The notes under the pieces were generated by a model. That model searched no databases. It was not told the origin of the DNA and was given only the letters and a program-made list of their open reading frames with translations. Shown here piece after piece: positions 1 through 12,602 of a stretch of DNA of 45,557 nt. Position 1 is the first letter of the stretch, and each line of letters opens with the position of its first letter. The position numbers and the translations under genes are program-made. This DNA comes from Jaapia argillacea MUCL 33604 (lineage: Eukaryota > Basidiomycota > Agaricomycetes > Jaapiales > Jaapiaceae): assembly GCA_000697665.1 (NCBI GenBank), contig KL197730.1:558354-603910 (forward strand), read 5' to 3'.

Positions 1-390
1 AAATCCTCTGCCTACCCTAGTGCTAATTTATTCTGATTTTTCCTGATTTTTAGTCATTTATTCCACTCATTTATTCTTGCTTTTTCAGCTATTTACCATT
101 TTAGGTAGCTAGCTATATATGGACATCCCCTGTGTCAGGTCCACATGGTCCACATGGTCCCAGTAGATCCCAGCAGGTCCTAGCTGGCCAAGCTATGCCG
201 CTGCCTGTGAACCTGGGACTTATTGCAATAGATTTGCTTGGGTTTGTTGCAATACACTCCTAGCCATTTGCTGGCATAATTGCAATTCCACTACAGCATC
301 TGGTGGATGTGGTTGTTGACCTTCAATGCAAATGCTCGAAGGATCAACATATCCTTCTCATTCAGTGAGTCATTGCTCACTACTGGCTTG
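1..390. other. No gene recognised
   Basis: I see no convincing coding region here. A short tandem repeat of the 9-mer GTCCACATG lies near position 140, and the rest is AT-rich non-coding DNA. It may be the 3' flank of the minus-strand remnant that follows. Confidence 0.4.
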
Positions 391-1093
391 TCAGTCGTTT
401 GGAAGAAGCAGTGAATTGAATACGACACATACTTGTTTCAACAGATTCCTGAATATACCGTTCTCGGAGCCTCTCCTCTGTGGTAAGACCTGGCATGTAG
501 CCATCCACATCGTCATGTCCGTCACAGGGGCTGTCATCCCATTCCATCTCTCACTTCCCAGCCCTTCCGTCAGCCTCATCGTCGTCATCATCATAGACCT
601 CCACCATAGCCCTCCGAAGTCGCCCAGACCAAACATCAGCCTGTACGGATGTCAGCATCGGCTCAATTCAATAGTCATCCTCCTCATCTATGTTGTTCCA
701 AATTCCTTCCTCTACTTCTAAAGGTCCGTTCGATGTATTAGCACCGCAACTTCCCTCTCCCTCTCCCTCGGCATCAAGTCCATTGCTATACCCATCAATC
801 TCAATGTCCATCCCACCCTCATTGTCTTCTCCATGGACCCCAGTATCCAATAACATCCCTTGCTGGTTTCTGATGGTGGTAGATGTTACAGGGAAGCCCT
901 TGAGGTTCTCCTTGTATGTTGCTGTTGTTGGGTGCATAGCTGCTGTGTGTGCTTTTGCAAGTGGACGTGCACACCCCTTGAGGTACTCCCGTTCTGTTCT
1001 TGCTGGGATGACTTTATTGCAGCACAAGCACCACGCCATCTCTGGTTTGTGTTTCTGCCTGAGTTTTTTGTTCTTCGTCTTTTGATTCATCAT
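391..1093 (-). pseudogene. Acidic minus-strand ORF remnant, probably transposon-associated
   Basis: A minus-strand ORF of 141 residues starts at 1093 with a lysine-rich stretch, then WCLCCNKVIPARTERE, and ends in a strongly acidic tail. A second minus-strand segment down to 391 continues the acidic character (VYDDDDDEADG) but needs a frame change and passes a stop. The CxxC-containing basic N-terminus followed by acid-rich sequence resembles first exons of transposon-linked ORFs that I recall from mushroom genomes. I cannot name the family. Whether the two segments belong to one gene is an inference. Confidence 0.35.
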
Positions 1094-1420
1094 GGAGTTT
1101 GAACAGGTGGGTTTGCGGTTCTTGTCTGTGTAGTAGCGAAGGGTGGATTTGGAGGAGATATAACACCGTTACTTGAATGAAGTCTTGTTAGAAAATTTGA
1201 AGAACCCAGTACATTATTCAGAGAGTAGTTGCTATGCAGTCTGCTTGATACACAGGGAGGGTGGAGACGAACGACTTAGAAAATTCAAGGAGCATGAGTG
1301 GCACCAGCCAATTGAAATTTGTGAGAAAGACCAATAAACAAATATTTCGACCCTGATGCCCACCTCCTTGAACCCACTCTGAAACTCACTCTTGTTGGGA
1401 AGGAAACACTCTTGACCTGC

Positions 1421-2445
1421 ATGGCTAGTGGATCAAAGAAGACTGGCAAATTGAAGGGAAAAAAACAGACTCCACCGAAGACCAATGGCGTGAGGACTCG
1501 GAGCACACAAAAGAATCCTGCGGCACCTCCTGTAGACAATGCACAGGCACCCGATACAGCAGCTGAAGGACAAACCGACAAGCGTGGCCCTGCCACAGAA
1601 GCTCAAGCAACGATCACGAGCAATCAGGGGAGAACTCTTGAGGATATGGGAAACCAGTTGAAAACCCTTGAAAGTATGTCGCTCTGTCCCCAGTGGTCAT
1701 TTTGAATGGTGATTCTAACTTGCTGACATCCATAGACCTCATCGCACAAGCACAAGAAGCCCGCATTGCTGCAGAGAACACACAGAAAGAAGCCAAAGCC
1801 CAATTGGAAGCCCACGAAGCAGCAGCCAAGGAAAACACCAATTCCCAGAGATCTAAGGACAACAAATTGATACCCAAGCTGGTCCTTAAGAAAGGGGAGG
1901 CATTGCAACTGCAGAGAAGGAGGGGATTAGAGGACAACATGGAACACTACAACTTCATTTTGGTGAGTTCTGATCTGATCACGTTGACATACGTAAAGGG
2001 CCTGAACTGGACCTGATTTCCAGCTTATCAGCGAGAAGTGAGGGTTGTCACACAGCAGTCGGGATTGGATTGGAGGAAAGATTGGCGTCAACATCCTGCA
2101 GCGGGGCTCGCGGATGCTTTTGCTGTGGTAGGCCCAGATGCTGTTTGTCAATGGTGATGTCCGGGTTTGAATTCCTTGTCCCAGGCTCGTCACAGGGCGC
2201 CTACCTTGGAAAATTACGAAAACGATTGGGCTACAGCTGAGATCATCAAACAGTACTTTGGCAACCTCTGCAGGCAATATGGTGAGAAGACTGGTGAGAA
2301 GTGTAAGAGCGGCGGCAATCGTCCACAAGGGAGATCCAAGCATCGTAAGATCATTGGCCAAGTTGACATGGAGGAAGATGGCGGTGACGAAGACAGTGGT
2401 GATGATGGTGGTGACGAAGAAGGTGATGATGGTATGGATGACTAG
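1421..2445 (+). CDS. Uncharacterised Agaricomycete protein, four exons
   Basis: The first ATG of the open segment is at 1421. Exons read 1421-1673, 1736-1962, 2024-2127 and 2185-2445, with donors GTATGT, GTGAGT and GTAGGC and CAG/TAG acceptors. The N-terminus is Lys/Pro/Thr-rich and low complexity. It is followed by an Ala/Glu/Gln coiled-coil stretch, then GLDWRKDW and, in exon 4, ENYENDWATAEIIKQYF, ending in a very acidic Glu/Asp/Gly tail. The block containing DW...W and NDWA..EI..QY resembles a family common in mushroom genomes and of unknown function (recollection, not a search). Joining exon 2 to exon 3 in the expected frame needs one extra base at the CAG acceptor (2021-2023), so the gene may be mildly damaged or use another junction. 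Confidence 0.6.
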
Positions 2446-3589
2446 ATGGTGTTAGGGTTATTACCTTAGCTTTATCCTGAGATCTGAGAGGAGTCTGGTT
2501 AGATTTGAGAGGAATTGATTGATGCTGGCTCTTTCGATCCAAGTGTGATGAGGATGATCAACCGGTTTCTTCTGGATAACGGCCGTAAACCGTGGCAAAA
2601 ATTTCTGTGAAATGCACTGGGGCTCCTGCTGAAAATAACAGTACAGACTCTGCAAATATCACAGGTTGATCACAGGTTTATGACAGGGAGGTCTCTTCGT
2701 GGAAATCACAGGGCAACCCAATGAAAATCCAGCATCAATTCCCCGACAAGAAACCTGTGAAAGCGGCAACTAGAAGTGTGATTTTCACACTATTCATCAA
2801 CAGGTTAACTGGATGAAAATCACACCAGTTCATGGTGATTTTAGCTGTGATTTCTTTTGAAATCCACAGATATTGTGTTGATCCAACAGTTGAAAATCAC
2901 ACATGCAAGGGCACACAGTGGCACAACAGTCTTCCCTTTACAATCTTTTGACAACCACCAACCTTGACGTAGAACGGAGGACACGTAGTTTTCCTGTCTC
3001 CCACCACTCAATCACTCTTGATTTGAAATTTGTCTGCAATTCATCGATATCTTCGCTTCCTTTCGCTTCAACCCACCACCCAACTCATACCAATGCTCAT
3101 CCATCTCCCTCACCTCCAGACCACAAGTTCAGACATTCATTCTCATCCCAACACCATCCAAATCCAATCTAAGGCAGAACACATTCCCACTCCTCCCCAA
3201 ACCTCCTCAACCCAACCCATAACTCGGGCTCTCCAGCTTTCCTCAACCCAAACTTGAATTCAGGCCAACTAGGCTGGCTTCATCATTGCGAGACTCTCAA
3301 CCTCTGTTCCCACACCATGTTCACAGCCTGACCCACTGGATTTTGAGTAGTTGGAGACTGGGGGATCATGTGAGTAGGTTGGAGAGAGGACTTCAGATAT
3401 TTCGTTTCATTGGATTTTCTGTTCCGATATTCTGAGGAGAGGACATCTGTTCTCAAAAGACACTCAACGACAGAGCTTTTTTGGCAAAGGGGAGATTATC
3501 AGGGTCATCACGAACGTGTGTCTCTCCCCTTCCACCTCATTGTATCTATCAATCACTAAAGCCTTGATTCATCTCATAGCCTGCAGAAA
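2446..3589. other. Intergenic, with short inverted GTGATTTTCAC-type repeats
   Basis: No gene is recognised. Between about 2640 and 2910 the motif AAAATCAC and its complement GTGATTTT recur in both orientations at least six times, for example GTGTGATTTTCACAC near 2777. This could be a degenerate MITE or foldback element, but I could not define terminal repeats. About 3050-3250 is C-rich and pyrimidine-rich, low complexity. Confidence 0.4.
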
Positions 3590-5534
3590 CAGTCCACTCC
3601 CTCACCGAATCTCGTCGTCTGCTAAACGAATCCCGTCAAGAAATAGAAGAAAGTCGGGAACGCACGCAACTTTGTGTTGTGTGTGGTTTCTCGCGGCTAC
3701 CTGGATTCAGGGATCAGCCAATCGAGGTTAAGCAGATTAAGAGAGCGCTTGAGGGCGAACCGAGTTTTACGGTGTTGTTTGGGGTGAGTAGTGTCAGGAA
3801 GGTGAGGATTGAACGTCCCTTTCTGTGAACTATACCAGTCTGATGAGAATGATAGTGCGCTACTACGAGAGGTGCCTTCAAGACCTATGTTTCATCTTTT
3901 GCATTTCGACCTCCAGATAGGTGGGTTTACGGACTTTGTGAGTTACCCCCCTCTTCCATTTCCTTTGTTGAAGCAAGTTGCTAACGTTTTGGGTATAGGG
4001 AAGTTTGTATATGAGTTGGAATCAGTAGATGGAGATGTGTTTCAAGTGCATTGGGAGGATGAGGGGTATGAGGTTTTCGAGGGGGACGGTTGGGGATTTA
4101 CGGTGTGTTTTCTTTCCTCCTTTTGGGGATTTCGTCTGGTGGCTTTTCTCCTCCCGGCCACTGAGGCCCTTGGTTTGAGGGTGTCTTCTTTCTGTTATTC
4201 TTATTTTTTGTTCCTTTTCTACGACATTGTATGCTAATGATTTTGTAGCATGGCAGCTTGAACCTGGAGGAGAGTTTCTGAAGCACCCGCCGATAGCGAG
4301 AACGCCAATGTGAAGGTTAGGGATATTGCAAGTTGATGGAGCTTTTCCGGGTACAGATCCCCATTCTCTTCGCCCCTTTCCCCCTCCAGTCTCCCTGAAC
4401 CCACTAACCATTTAATCGCCTCTTAGAGTTCCCTACTCAAATAATGGGAGTATCAACCCCCACCTATCGAGCCTTCATCTGAAGACGAAGGTGAAGACAA
4501 GAAACCACCACCACCACCGAAAGTGGAGGAAGGGCAGGGTGTGATGAGGCAGGGCCGCCATTTGAAGGCGAAGTGGACAGGAGGGTGTTTGGAGGGGTGA
4601 GGATGGGATCGAAAGATAGTGGCAGGGCTACGGAGGAGGGGAAGAGCAAGGGGATGGTATCGGAGGATTTGAGGAGGGGGAGATGGGAGTGGGAAGGAGA
4701 AACAGAGGGATAAGGGGAGAGAGAAAGAGAAGGAGTTACGGAGGGAGCCGGAGCCTAAGAAGATGCCTCTTATCTTTCTTTATGAGGCTCATAAATTGTA
4801 TGTGTTTTTCTTCGCATTCTTGGATTGTCAAGGCTGGCCAGCACTTAATTTTTCTTCGTTTTCGGTAGGCCGGCCTTGATCCATTCAACAGAAGCCATGA
4901 AATGCCTCCTCGATCCGATGCTGGTGTTGACGAAGCAGGATTGGTTGTGTCATGTTATATATGCAACTAGTGATCCGTTTTATCAGACTGGGTTGAGGAA
5001 ATTGAATATCATGCAGCACTACAAGGTGATGATTGTTTCTTTCCACCTACCCTCCCCTTCTAATGCTCTCCAAACCTCACTCCATGTATGCCCATCTCCA
5101 AATCGATTACTGACCCTCGAGTATAGATCATCACGATAGGCTACTACTCCAAAGCCGAGACACGGGCGTTCTTCAACAACCGAATCTTGCCTAGGGTTCC
5201 AGAGAGTATGCGACAGAAGTTGAATTTTGAGAGTTTATATGATGCGCCCAGAGGAAAGTTGGCGCATTGGCATGATTATATCACGGACTATCATTAGTAG
5301 AGTCTTTCTTCCCCACCGAAGGAGTTTACTCATGGGCGTTCAATTATAGGACAGTGAATCAGAATGGGAAGTTGGAGGGTGAGTCGAAGCTGTGAATCAG
5401 GTCTAACAATTTGTAATAGTCACTCACTGTGAGCTCTCATCATGAGGTTTGCAATGAGGGAGCTGGTGCAAGAATATGAAGATGTTCACTCCATTTTGGA
5501 GCATGCATCGCTTTCTGAACCTGATGAGTACTGA
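3590..5534 (+). pseudogene. Broken P-loop ATPase of a mushroom-expanded family
   Basis: Coding-like pieces lie in order on the plus strand. A charged coiled-coil start (LTESRRLLNESRQEIEESRE) is followed by EGEPSFTVLFGVSSVRK, whose position and context match a Walker A of the form GxSSVGKT with the GK changed. Then come LLHFDLQIGGF at about 3900, an acidic linker at about 4450, FLYEAH near 4780 where a Walker B DEAH is expected, STEAMKCLLDPMLVLTKQDW at 4882, and GKLAHWHDYITDY at 5255. A tail ending EHASLSEPDEY precedes a TGA at 5532. The pieces sit in several frames with stops between them and both nucleotide-binding motifs are damaged, so this is a decayed gene. The family assignment is from recollection of similar fungal proteins. 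Confidence 0.6.
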
Positions 5535-5789
5535 TTCACCGCATTTTCTACCTTACCAAACGACTGTCTGTAGCTTAGATTTTCATGTACTTAGTCCACG
5601 ACTTATTCATGTATTTCGCTGCTATATTCCGGATCTCTTTCATTCGACTTGTATGGATTACCAGCCCTCATTCCAATCTGGCATATCGGATATCAGCGTT
5701 GTTTTCTAACCATTCAAGCTACTTTTGAGGAAGGAGCCTCCATGCACAACAGGTGAGGAGTCTCCGACGATACACTACCAGTGTGTTAG
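5535..5789. other. No gene recognised; probable 3' flank
   Basis: AT-rich sequence follows the stop of the broken ATPase. It holds one 77-residue ORF with no recognisable features. I see nothing else in it. Confidence 0.4.
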
Positions 5790-6500
5790 CCCTTGCAACA
5801 GATGGCAAGAACATTGGGAATACGAACAAGGTGTCTATTGGCTCGAGTCATAGCGACTGAAACACATCAAAGGTCAATGAACGAATCTGAACTGGAGGGT
5901 GGCGCATTACTAACCAATCAACCTCTATTTGTCTTTCAGAAAGCCAGCTTCTTGCTGCGGTGGGATGATATTGTGAATTGACGGTCACACGAAAAGTTCA
6001 GGTATTGTACCAGTTTTTGAACCCATCGCTTGATGACTTCGGCTTCATTCTCATTACATCGACTTGCCCCATCATTTATCGCCTTCGATCCTTGCAAAAT
6101 ACTCGAAAAACACGAAGGGCATTTTCAACAACTCCTTCTCGTCATCTTCATGATTGGCGCCAGCATTAGGGAGATCGGTTAATAATTGTGACATGACAGA
6201 AGAATGGGAGGACAACTTCGACAAATACATGGCATGGCTGAGTAATCATTAGGAGAAACAAAAATGAAGCGGACAAACCTCCATTGCACCGCGACCATTC
6301 TCCTGATCCCATGCACATATATCTTCCCAAGCTGACTGAATAGTTGGACTGGGGGGGTTTCGCAGTGGCAGTGTCCTCTGCTTCTTAGTCGTCGTCTATG
6401 ACTTCATCATAAGATAATTCAGACTTGTCAGACCCTGGCGATGAAGGTGGAGGATCATCCTGAGGTCCAATGGATTTGGCAGCATTCTTTGGCAGATTTT
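5790..6500 (-). pseudogene. Minus-strand multi-exon remnant, unidentified
   Basis: Reading the minus strand, exon-like pieces follow in order. An acidic segment near 6440 (DDPPPSSPGSDKSELSYDEV) comes first. A piece near 6320 (SAWEDICAWDQENGRGAME) ends at a GTTTGT donor, with an ACTCAG acceptor near 6240. Next is MSQLLTDLPNAGANHEDDEK near 6190, then VIKRWVQKLVQYLNFSCDRQ near 6010. The pieces look like real protein and have intron-like joints, but stops interrupt them. I do not recognise the protein and cannot define its ends. Confidence 0.4.
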
Positions 6501-8579
6501 CTGCTCACATTCATCGGGAATGGGGACTCGATAAATTGCAGCTGTAAGTGACTTTTGGTAAGTATGGGTTCAACGACGAGGACAAACGACTCTGAAATTC
6601 AAAGGAAGCAAATGGTTGAGACGAGGAGTGATGCACCATCGAACTCACAGAATCTCAATGAATCACTCCACTCAACATGCTGTTCCTGACTGACAAAACT
6701 ATCCCATCAAACCGTCCAGCGGCATCCCATGTCCTTTCATATCCATGGCTTGGACATCTCTGCCCCAACTGCTTTCTATCCTCTGAGCGCGCCCATCCGA
6801 CTGCAATCAACCCTGATCTCATCACTGACCACTCGTCACCTCGTTGGAAATGTATCGGTTACCACACTAACTCCGTCCATCCGTGAGGAGTTGAGCATGG
6901 GAGGATAGATTTGGAGAAGCAGGGACTCACAATGAGAGATCTGTACAAAATGTATCGACTACAAAGCCACGGTGACACTGCGGCATTGCGTTGTTGGTGA
7001 TGTTGATGACAGCGAGGAGGAGAGCCTGGCTCGTAATAGATGTGGGGCGTAGTACTGGATGTGGACCAAGGACAGGATGGTGCTGGTGAATATGCTAAGG
7101 AAAGTGAGGACGATGGGTTAGCTGGGGAGGCATTCGCTAGGCCTATGATGAGCTTACCAAAGCGAATTATGTAGGACTTCCAATAGCGGGTACCCTGGGC
7201 TTGTTCCTACCATCGACTGGGAACCAAGTCAAGATATCCCTCCCCACAATCCTTCCGAGTCCTCCAACCGAACAGCGAACCATGTCGAAAAAACAAAAGG
7301 TCTCCAATCTAGTGGGAAGATAGAACGGGAGTTGGCTCCTTATATCCCATTCTCGATGCTAACCCTGTAACTTTTGGTCTCACCAATAAACATCTCGTCG
7401 CAGCCAATCCATTTCCATCTCCATCCTTCCAACCTCATAGATGGTGCCGTGAAGTGCTGCGAAGAGTCCGAGGTCGTCGTGTTGTGACAATCGTTGATAG
7501 ACGACCGTCGGAGGGAGATGGTATCTTGTTGTAGATGTTGTGAGGACTGTGCTGGGGCCCGTGTGGAGGGGAGGTTTTATGCTTGTTGAGGGGGTCGAGA
7601 CACTTTTCCTTCCAATATAATCCTCAGAGGTCCTGCGAGAATGATTTGGGTAAAGACGATCCCTCCATTCCCGTAAGGTGGAGGAGAGCTGAGCGGAGGA
7701 GTTATAAGATGTCAGTGGAGGTAGGCGTGTTGGATTAGGTGGCAGGTTGGGTTAGCTTGGGCGGTGAGGTATTCGACAAGGGAGCTAGGGATGGTTAGGT
7801 GGGAGGTGAGAATTAATACAACAACGACCAAGCTGGTGCCGACTTGCCTGAAACCCAAGTTATATCCTCATACTTATCCCATACCAGCTTGATCAACCAT
7901 TCTTGATCGACTCGCCAACTCATGTTCACTGAACCATCCTGAACCAACGATACGAAGCATGATCTGGATTTGGCCCGCGATGCAGTAACTGACTAGTCAT
8001 TTCGACGTAGGATAAATGTGTGAAACGAAGTGTTCTGCACAATGTGCCGAGGTTTCGCGATCCTAACCAGGTCAACTTGATACGGTCGGTGGCGACGGAA
8101 ACTGTGAAGGAGTAGGAGGAACCAATCATCAATGACAAGTTCTATAAAGTATCACTGATCGAACAGTTCAGCGACAGGTATCAGAGGTGGGATAATAGCG
8201 ACGATGTTCCCGGACCAAGTTGTTCGTGATGCTGGACAACATGCGAGGAAAGGAGGGGCTGGTGCTTTCGGGGTGTAGAATGCTGGTGGTTCGTTTGTGA
8301 AGAGGATATGACCTTGGATAAGAAATGGGCGACCGTTGAACTGGTGCAGACGAACTTCAAGTCTGCCTCGTTGACTACAGACTGTTTGTCCCTCATATCA
8401 AGTGCAGTGGAAGACAAGCGTGATGAGAGTCACAGTGATACCAGATGTTATCCTGATGTGCAAGTGTTTGAATATGAGAACAAGATATGTAAAGGCTCTT
8501 TATAGCCCAACATTGGCAGCCAAGGATTCTTGGGATGGATGATGCACGACCACTAGTCAAGAAAAGAACAATGGAGGGG
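6501..8579. other. Unassigned, scattered minus-strand coding-like pieces
   Basis: No complete gene can be read. On the minus strand, GWRWKWIGCDEMFIGETKSY near 7420 and PASRTTWSGNIVAIIPPLIP near 8200 look like decayed exons. They are separated by stops and frame changes. I see no RNA gene or repeat here. Confidence 0.3.
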
Positions 8580-9300
8580 AGAGGGATTTAGCATGTGGAA
8601 ATGAGGCAAGGGAAGGGATGGTGTGTACGTTGTAATGATGGCGTGGAAGAACCATATTCAGGGAAGGTAGTGATGACACCAGGAATGGCAGGTGATACCA
8701 TGGGGTTTGGCGAAGGGACTTTGATGGAAAGTAGACTGGCAATGCTCATCAAGAAACCGAAGATTCCCTGTGCGCATATATGCATATCAATGGTTGGTTA
8801 CACTGAGAAGACTAGAACAAAGTACGCACTGTAATCGCAGAACCCCACAAGATAGTCGCCAAAGGAGTGAATGTGCTCCCAGCAGGAGCCTCCGCAACAC
8901 CAAATAACAACCTCATCACACCCGGCATCACCCCAGTCAACGCATTCCCATCACAATAAATCCAACGCACTTCCTTTCACCACATCCAAGGTTCCCTTGA
9001 TCATATCAAATGTGTTGCAGTGGTTGCGGCACTGAGGACGCTGAAGACTACACTTCAGAGGGTGAGATCGAGGTTCTGTCAAGGAAGACACTGACGAAGA
9101 ACCTAAGGAGACGATACCGCATGCAGCGATCGTGCAAGGATACAGAGGGATGGCAGGGCGCGTAGGAACACGTAGGATGTTGGGACTGAATGGTAAGACG
9201 AGACCTCGGGCGACTTGGTAGAATGATGCGTTGACATATTTGAGTGCGATTAAGGGGGCCATGGCTCCATAGGGGGGATGAAGAAATCCATGGGGACTTT
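8580..9300 (-). pseudogene. Decayed nucleotide-sugar-transporter-like (DMT/SLC35C-type) gene
   Basis: On the minus strand, ALKYVNASFYQVARGLVLPF near 9230 matches the conserved membrane core of Golgi nucleotide-sugar transporters of the drug/metabolite transporter superfamily (SLC35C/TPT type). Further down are VVKGSALDL near 8965, a frame-shifted continuation to GSAIT near 8835, an intron-like gap starting GTGCGT, and GIFGFLMSIASLLSIKV near 8740. In the family these pieces are successive transmembrane helices carrying sugar nucleotides into the Golgi. The pieces lie in different frames with stops between them, and the upstream half is unrecognisable, so this is a pseudogene. It is divergent to the MRE11 copy. 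Confidence 0.6.
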
Positions 9301-9524
9301 GATTATGTCAATTGCGTGTGACCTGAGGGATATGATGGTGTGGGATGTGGTGGGTGCACCAGTAAGGATGGCAAGCAACATGGAAAGACGTGACGCGACG
9401 CAGAATTGGAAATCCAAAGTCACTTTGCTGATACCATTACTACTTGCCTTCCTCTATCTTTGTTAATAATATTGCTGCTGGCTTCACATAATTATATACC
9501 GATACAAGAACTACTAAACTCACA

Positions 9525-12500
9525 ATGACCAGCGCTAACACTATGAGCAACTCACAATGGGGCTCAGCACCACCTCCAACCACAATCCAGAATGGATGTC
9601 AGTGGTGAGCTACTTCACATTGCGTTGAACAATCAAGGTCTTTGACATGTTGGCCTCACCTTTCAGACGAGAGTGATACTATTCGAATTATACTCGTGAG
9701 GGATAATCACATTGGGTACAACCAGAGGGACTCAATTTGTGGTCAGGAAAATATCAACTCGTTTAAAGAGATTCTGCAGTTGGTGTGAAGCACGACGTGA
9801 GCGGAACATTTGCTCTATTCTAGTGATCACCGCTGTCCTGAGAAGGGAGTGACTCGCTGTACGGGTGTTACCTGACCCAGGCGATACACCTCCCTGAATG
9901 TCTTGCCATCCGCCACCTCAAATTCTCATTGCTTTATCCTTGTTGTATGTCTAGGTCGACTTTATGCTCCTCGGTGGCGACGTATTCCATGAAAACCGCA
10001 CATCAAGAGACTGTCTCTTCCAAACAATGGCTCTCCTCCGCGAATACACAATGGGCGACACACCCATCCAACGTGAACTCCTCAGCGATCCAGATGAGGG
10101 CAAAGCGACCAGCTTCTCGTGAGTGAAAATCCTGATCCTCACCTCCCGACTCCATTGAGTTGAAGTATAGTTTCCCAGCAATCAATTACGAAGATCCCAA
10201 TTTTAACACCCAGTTTTTTCGATTCACAGAAACCACAACGACCCCCAAGGTGCCGGTCCCATACGTCCTCCACCTCCCATACGCCCCTCACCCCTCCTAA
10301 CCCCACCCTAGGAAGGCGCCCTCTGTGCCCTCGACCTCTTCTCCACCGCCAGTCTCGTAAACTACATGGGTAAATTTGACTTACCCTCAAACAACGCCGA
10401 CGCACAAAACTCTGGTATCGCAATCCGTCCTGTCCTCCTCCAAAAACTTAACACCAAATTGGGCATGTATGGAGTCGGTAACGTCAAAGATGCACAAATG
10501 CATTTTGAGTTGAGGAGTAATAGGGTTAGGATGTTCATGCCTAGGGATAAGGATGATGGGTTTAATATTTTGTTGGTGCATCAGAATTGGTGTGTTGTGA
10601 TGTTTTTTGTCTTTCTTTGAAAGTTGAGAGATGATGGTTGTAGGGTTAAACATGGGCCGCAAGAGAGTGTTCCGGAGGGCATGTTTGATGACAGTATTGA
10701 TCTTGTCGTTTGGGGCCACGAACATGATTGTCGAATCATCCTGGAACCCGTCGCCAGAAAGAAATACTTCATCACTCAACCTGGTTCTTCGGTAGCTACC
10801 TCCCTAGCTGACGGTGAAGCCCTTGAAAAGTAAGAAACTCTCCCTATGTCCAATATTTCGCCACCCATAACTGACATGCCCTGGGGTCCGACTGTAGACA
10901 TGTCGCACTCCTACAAATACAAGGAAAAGAATTCCAGCTCACTCCCATCCCTCTACAGAGTGTTCGGCCATTTGTGCTGGATGAGGTTGTGTTATCAGAG
11001 GTGGCAGAAGAAGAAGGGTTTGATCTGACTGACCAGATGGAGATTGCCAAGTTCCTCAAAGCTAGGGTATGCTGCAATCCATCTGGCCTGACAAATTCGG
11101 TCTCAACTTTTTATGACAGGTCAATGCACTCATTGACCAAGCGAACACCCTATGGGACGAACAAAATGCTAAAGCTGTTGAAGAGGGTGACGAAGAGCTC
11201 CCCCGAATGCTCCCTCTCGTTCGACTCAAAGTGAGTCGATCGATCCCTCCACCCTACCAAAACGAAGTGACTCTCCCTCTCTCATAGGTAGACACAACAG
11301 GCGTCTCCGAAATGTCCAACCCAATCCGTTTTGGCCAAGAATTCCAAGGCCGGATCACCAACCCCCAAGACCTCCTCATCTTCCACCGTGCCAAAAAATC
11401 TACCTCTCGTAAAGACAAAGTGGTAGTTGACATACCGGAACTTTCGATTGATGATCCAGAGTTGACGATATCGGAGAAGTTGAGTAGGGTGAGGGTGGCT
11501 ACACTTGTGAAAGAGTATTTGGGTGCGCAGGAGTTGCAGTTGCTTGGGGAGGGAGGGATGAGTGATGCGATTCAGACTTTTGTGGATAAGGACGATCCGC
11601 ATGCTATTCAGTCGTGAGTGTTTTGGGATTTGAGAGTCGTCGGGCTGGTTGTTTTACTCAATGTGGGGGGCATAGACATGTTGCTGCTACGCTGAAATCG
11701 CTCATGAAGGGCGTTCAAGCGAATGGAGAGGTTGATGAGGAGGAGTTGGATGATGTTGTACATTGTCGCTCCCTCAACCCTATCCAATCTGTAGGGCCTT
11801 CATTGACGTTGCTTTGTTAGCTGATGAAAGCTAAAGAACAACAGGAAAAGGAGTATGCCGAATGAGTCGGCCAACAACAAAAATCAAAAGTTTGTCCTGC
11901 TTTCTCGCTGCCATATCTCCTGTCTCTAACTGTGTTGCTCAGGGAAAGGGCAAAGCAAAGGCAACGGAAGACTCTGACAGCGCTGCCTCTGATGATTCAA
12001 TGTTGATTGACGTCGATGCGGGTTCTACTTTTGACGTGGACGAAGAATCTGATGCGGCACCTCCACCCAAGAAAAGTACCGCTGCAAAGAGAAAGGCTGC
12101 AGCTGCCAAGAAGGCACCTGCGAAAGGGAAAGGGAAGAAGGTCGTTTCTGTACGTTTTTCAGTTTATCTTTCTTTGGTGTGGAGTTGACTAATGGTTTGG
12201 ATAAGCTTGAATCTGATGAGGATGGTTTCGTTGTGGACCATGATGATGACGAAGAGGAAGAAGCGCCACCACCCAAAGCCACCACTATGAAATGGACGAA
12301 TCGGGCTGCTGTCTTGAGGTGTGTTTTACAAGTCCATCTCGTCATCCCTCACCTAGTAACACGCTCTTTTCAGTCAACCAACTGCAATGAAGAAAGCACC
12401 GGCAAAAAAGAAACCTGCTGCAGCCTCTTCAGCAAAACAAGCAACACTGAGTTTTGCACCTTCTGGTCGGACGTCGAGGGCTGCTGCGACCAAATCGAGG

Positions 12501-12602
12501 GCGAAGACTGCTCAGGTGGTGAGTCTCCTTGTCTCCCTTCGTCCTTCGCTAACGAGTGATGATGATGACGACATGGTGCAGGTCGAGGTGGACAGTGATT
12601 AA
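9525..12602 (+). pseudogene. mre11: MRE11 double-strand-break repair nuclease, inactivated copy
   Basis: MRE11 is the nuclease of the Mre11-Rad50-Nbs1 complex that processes DNA ends in the nucleus. In order I see DNHIGYNQRDS (motif I, about 9700), [16 protein letters not shown] (9962), FPAINYEDPN (10166), the third motif (10222), FDLPSNNADAQNSGIAIRP (10375), NILLVHQN (10564), VVWGHEHDC (10707), ITQPGSS (10771), the capping domain, and a Lys/Ala/Asp-rich tail typical of fungal Mre11, ending at TAA 12600. It keeps about ten short introns, so it is not a retrocopy. It is broken: a base is missing near 9783 and another at 10208-10209; the invariant GNHD reads RNHN (10228-10239); the donor of the intron at 10261 reads ATACGT, and another at 11862 reads ATGAGT. 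An intact gene should exist elsewhere. Confidence 0.88.
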
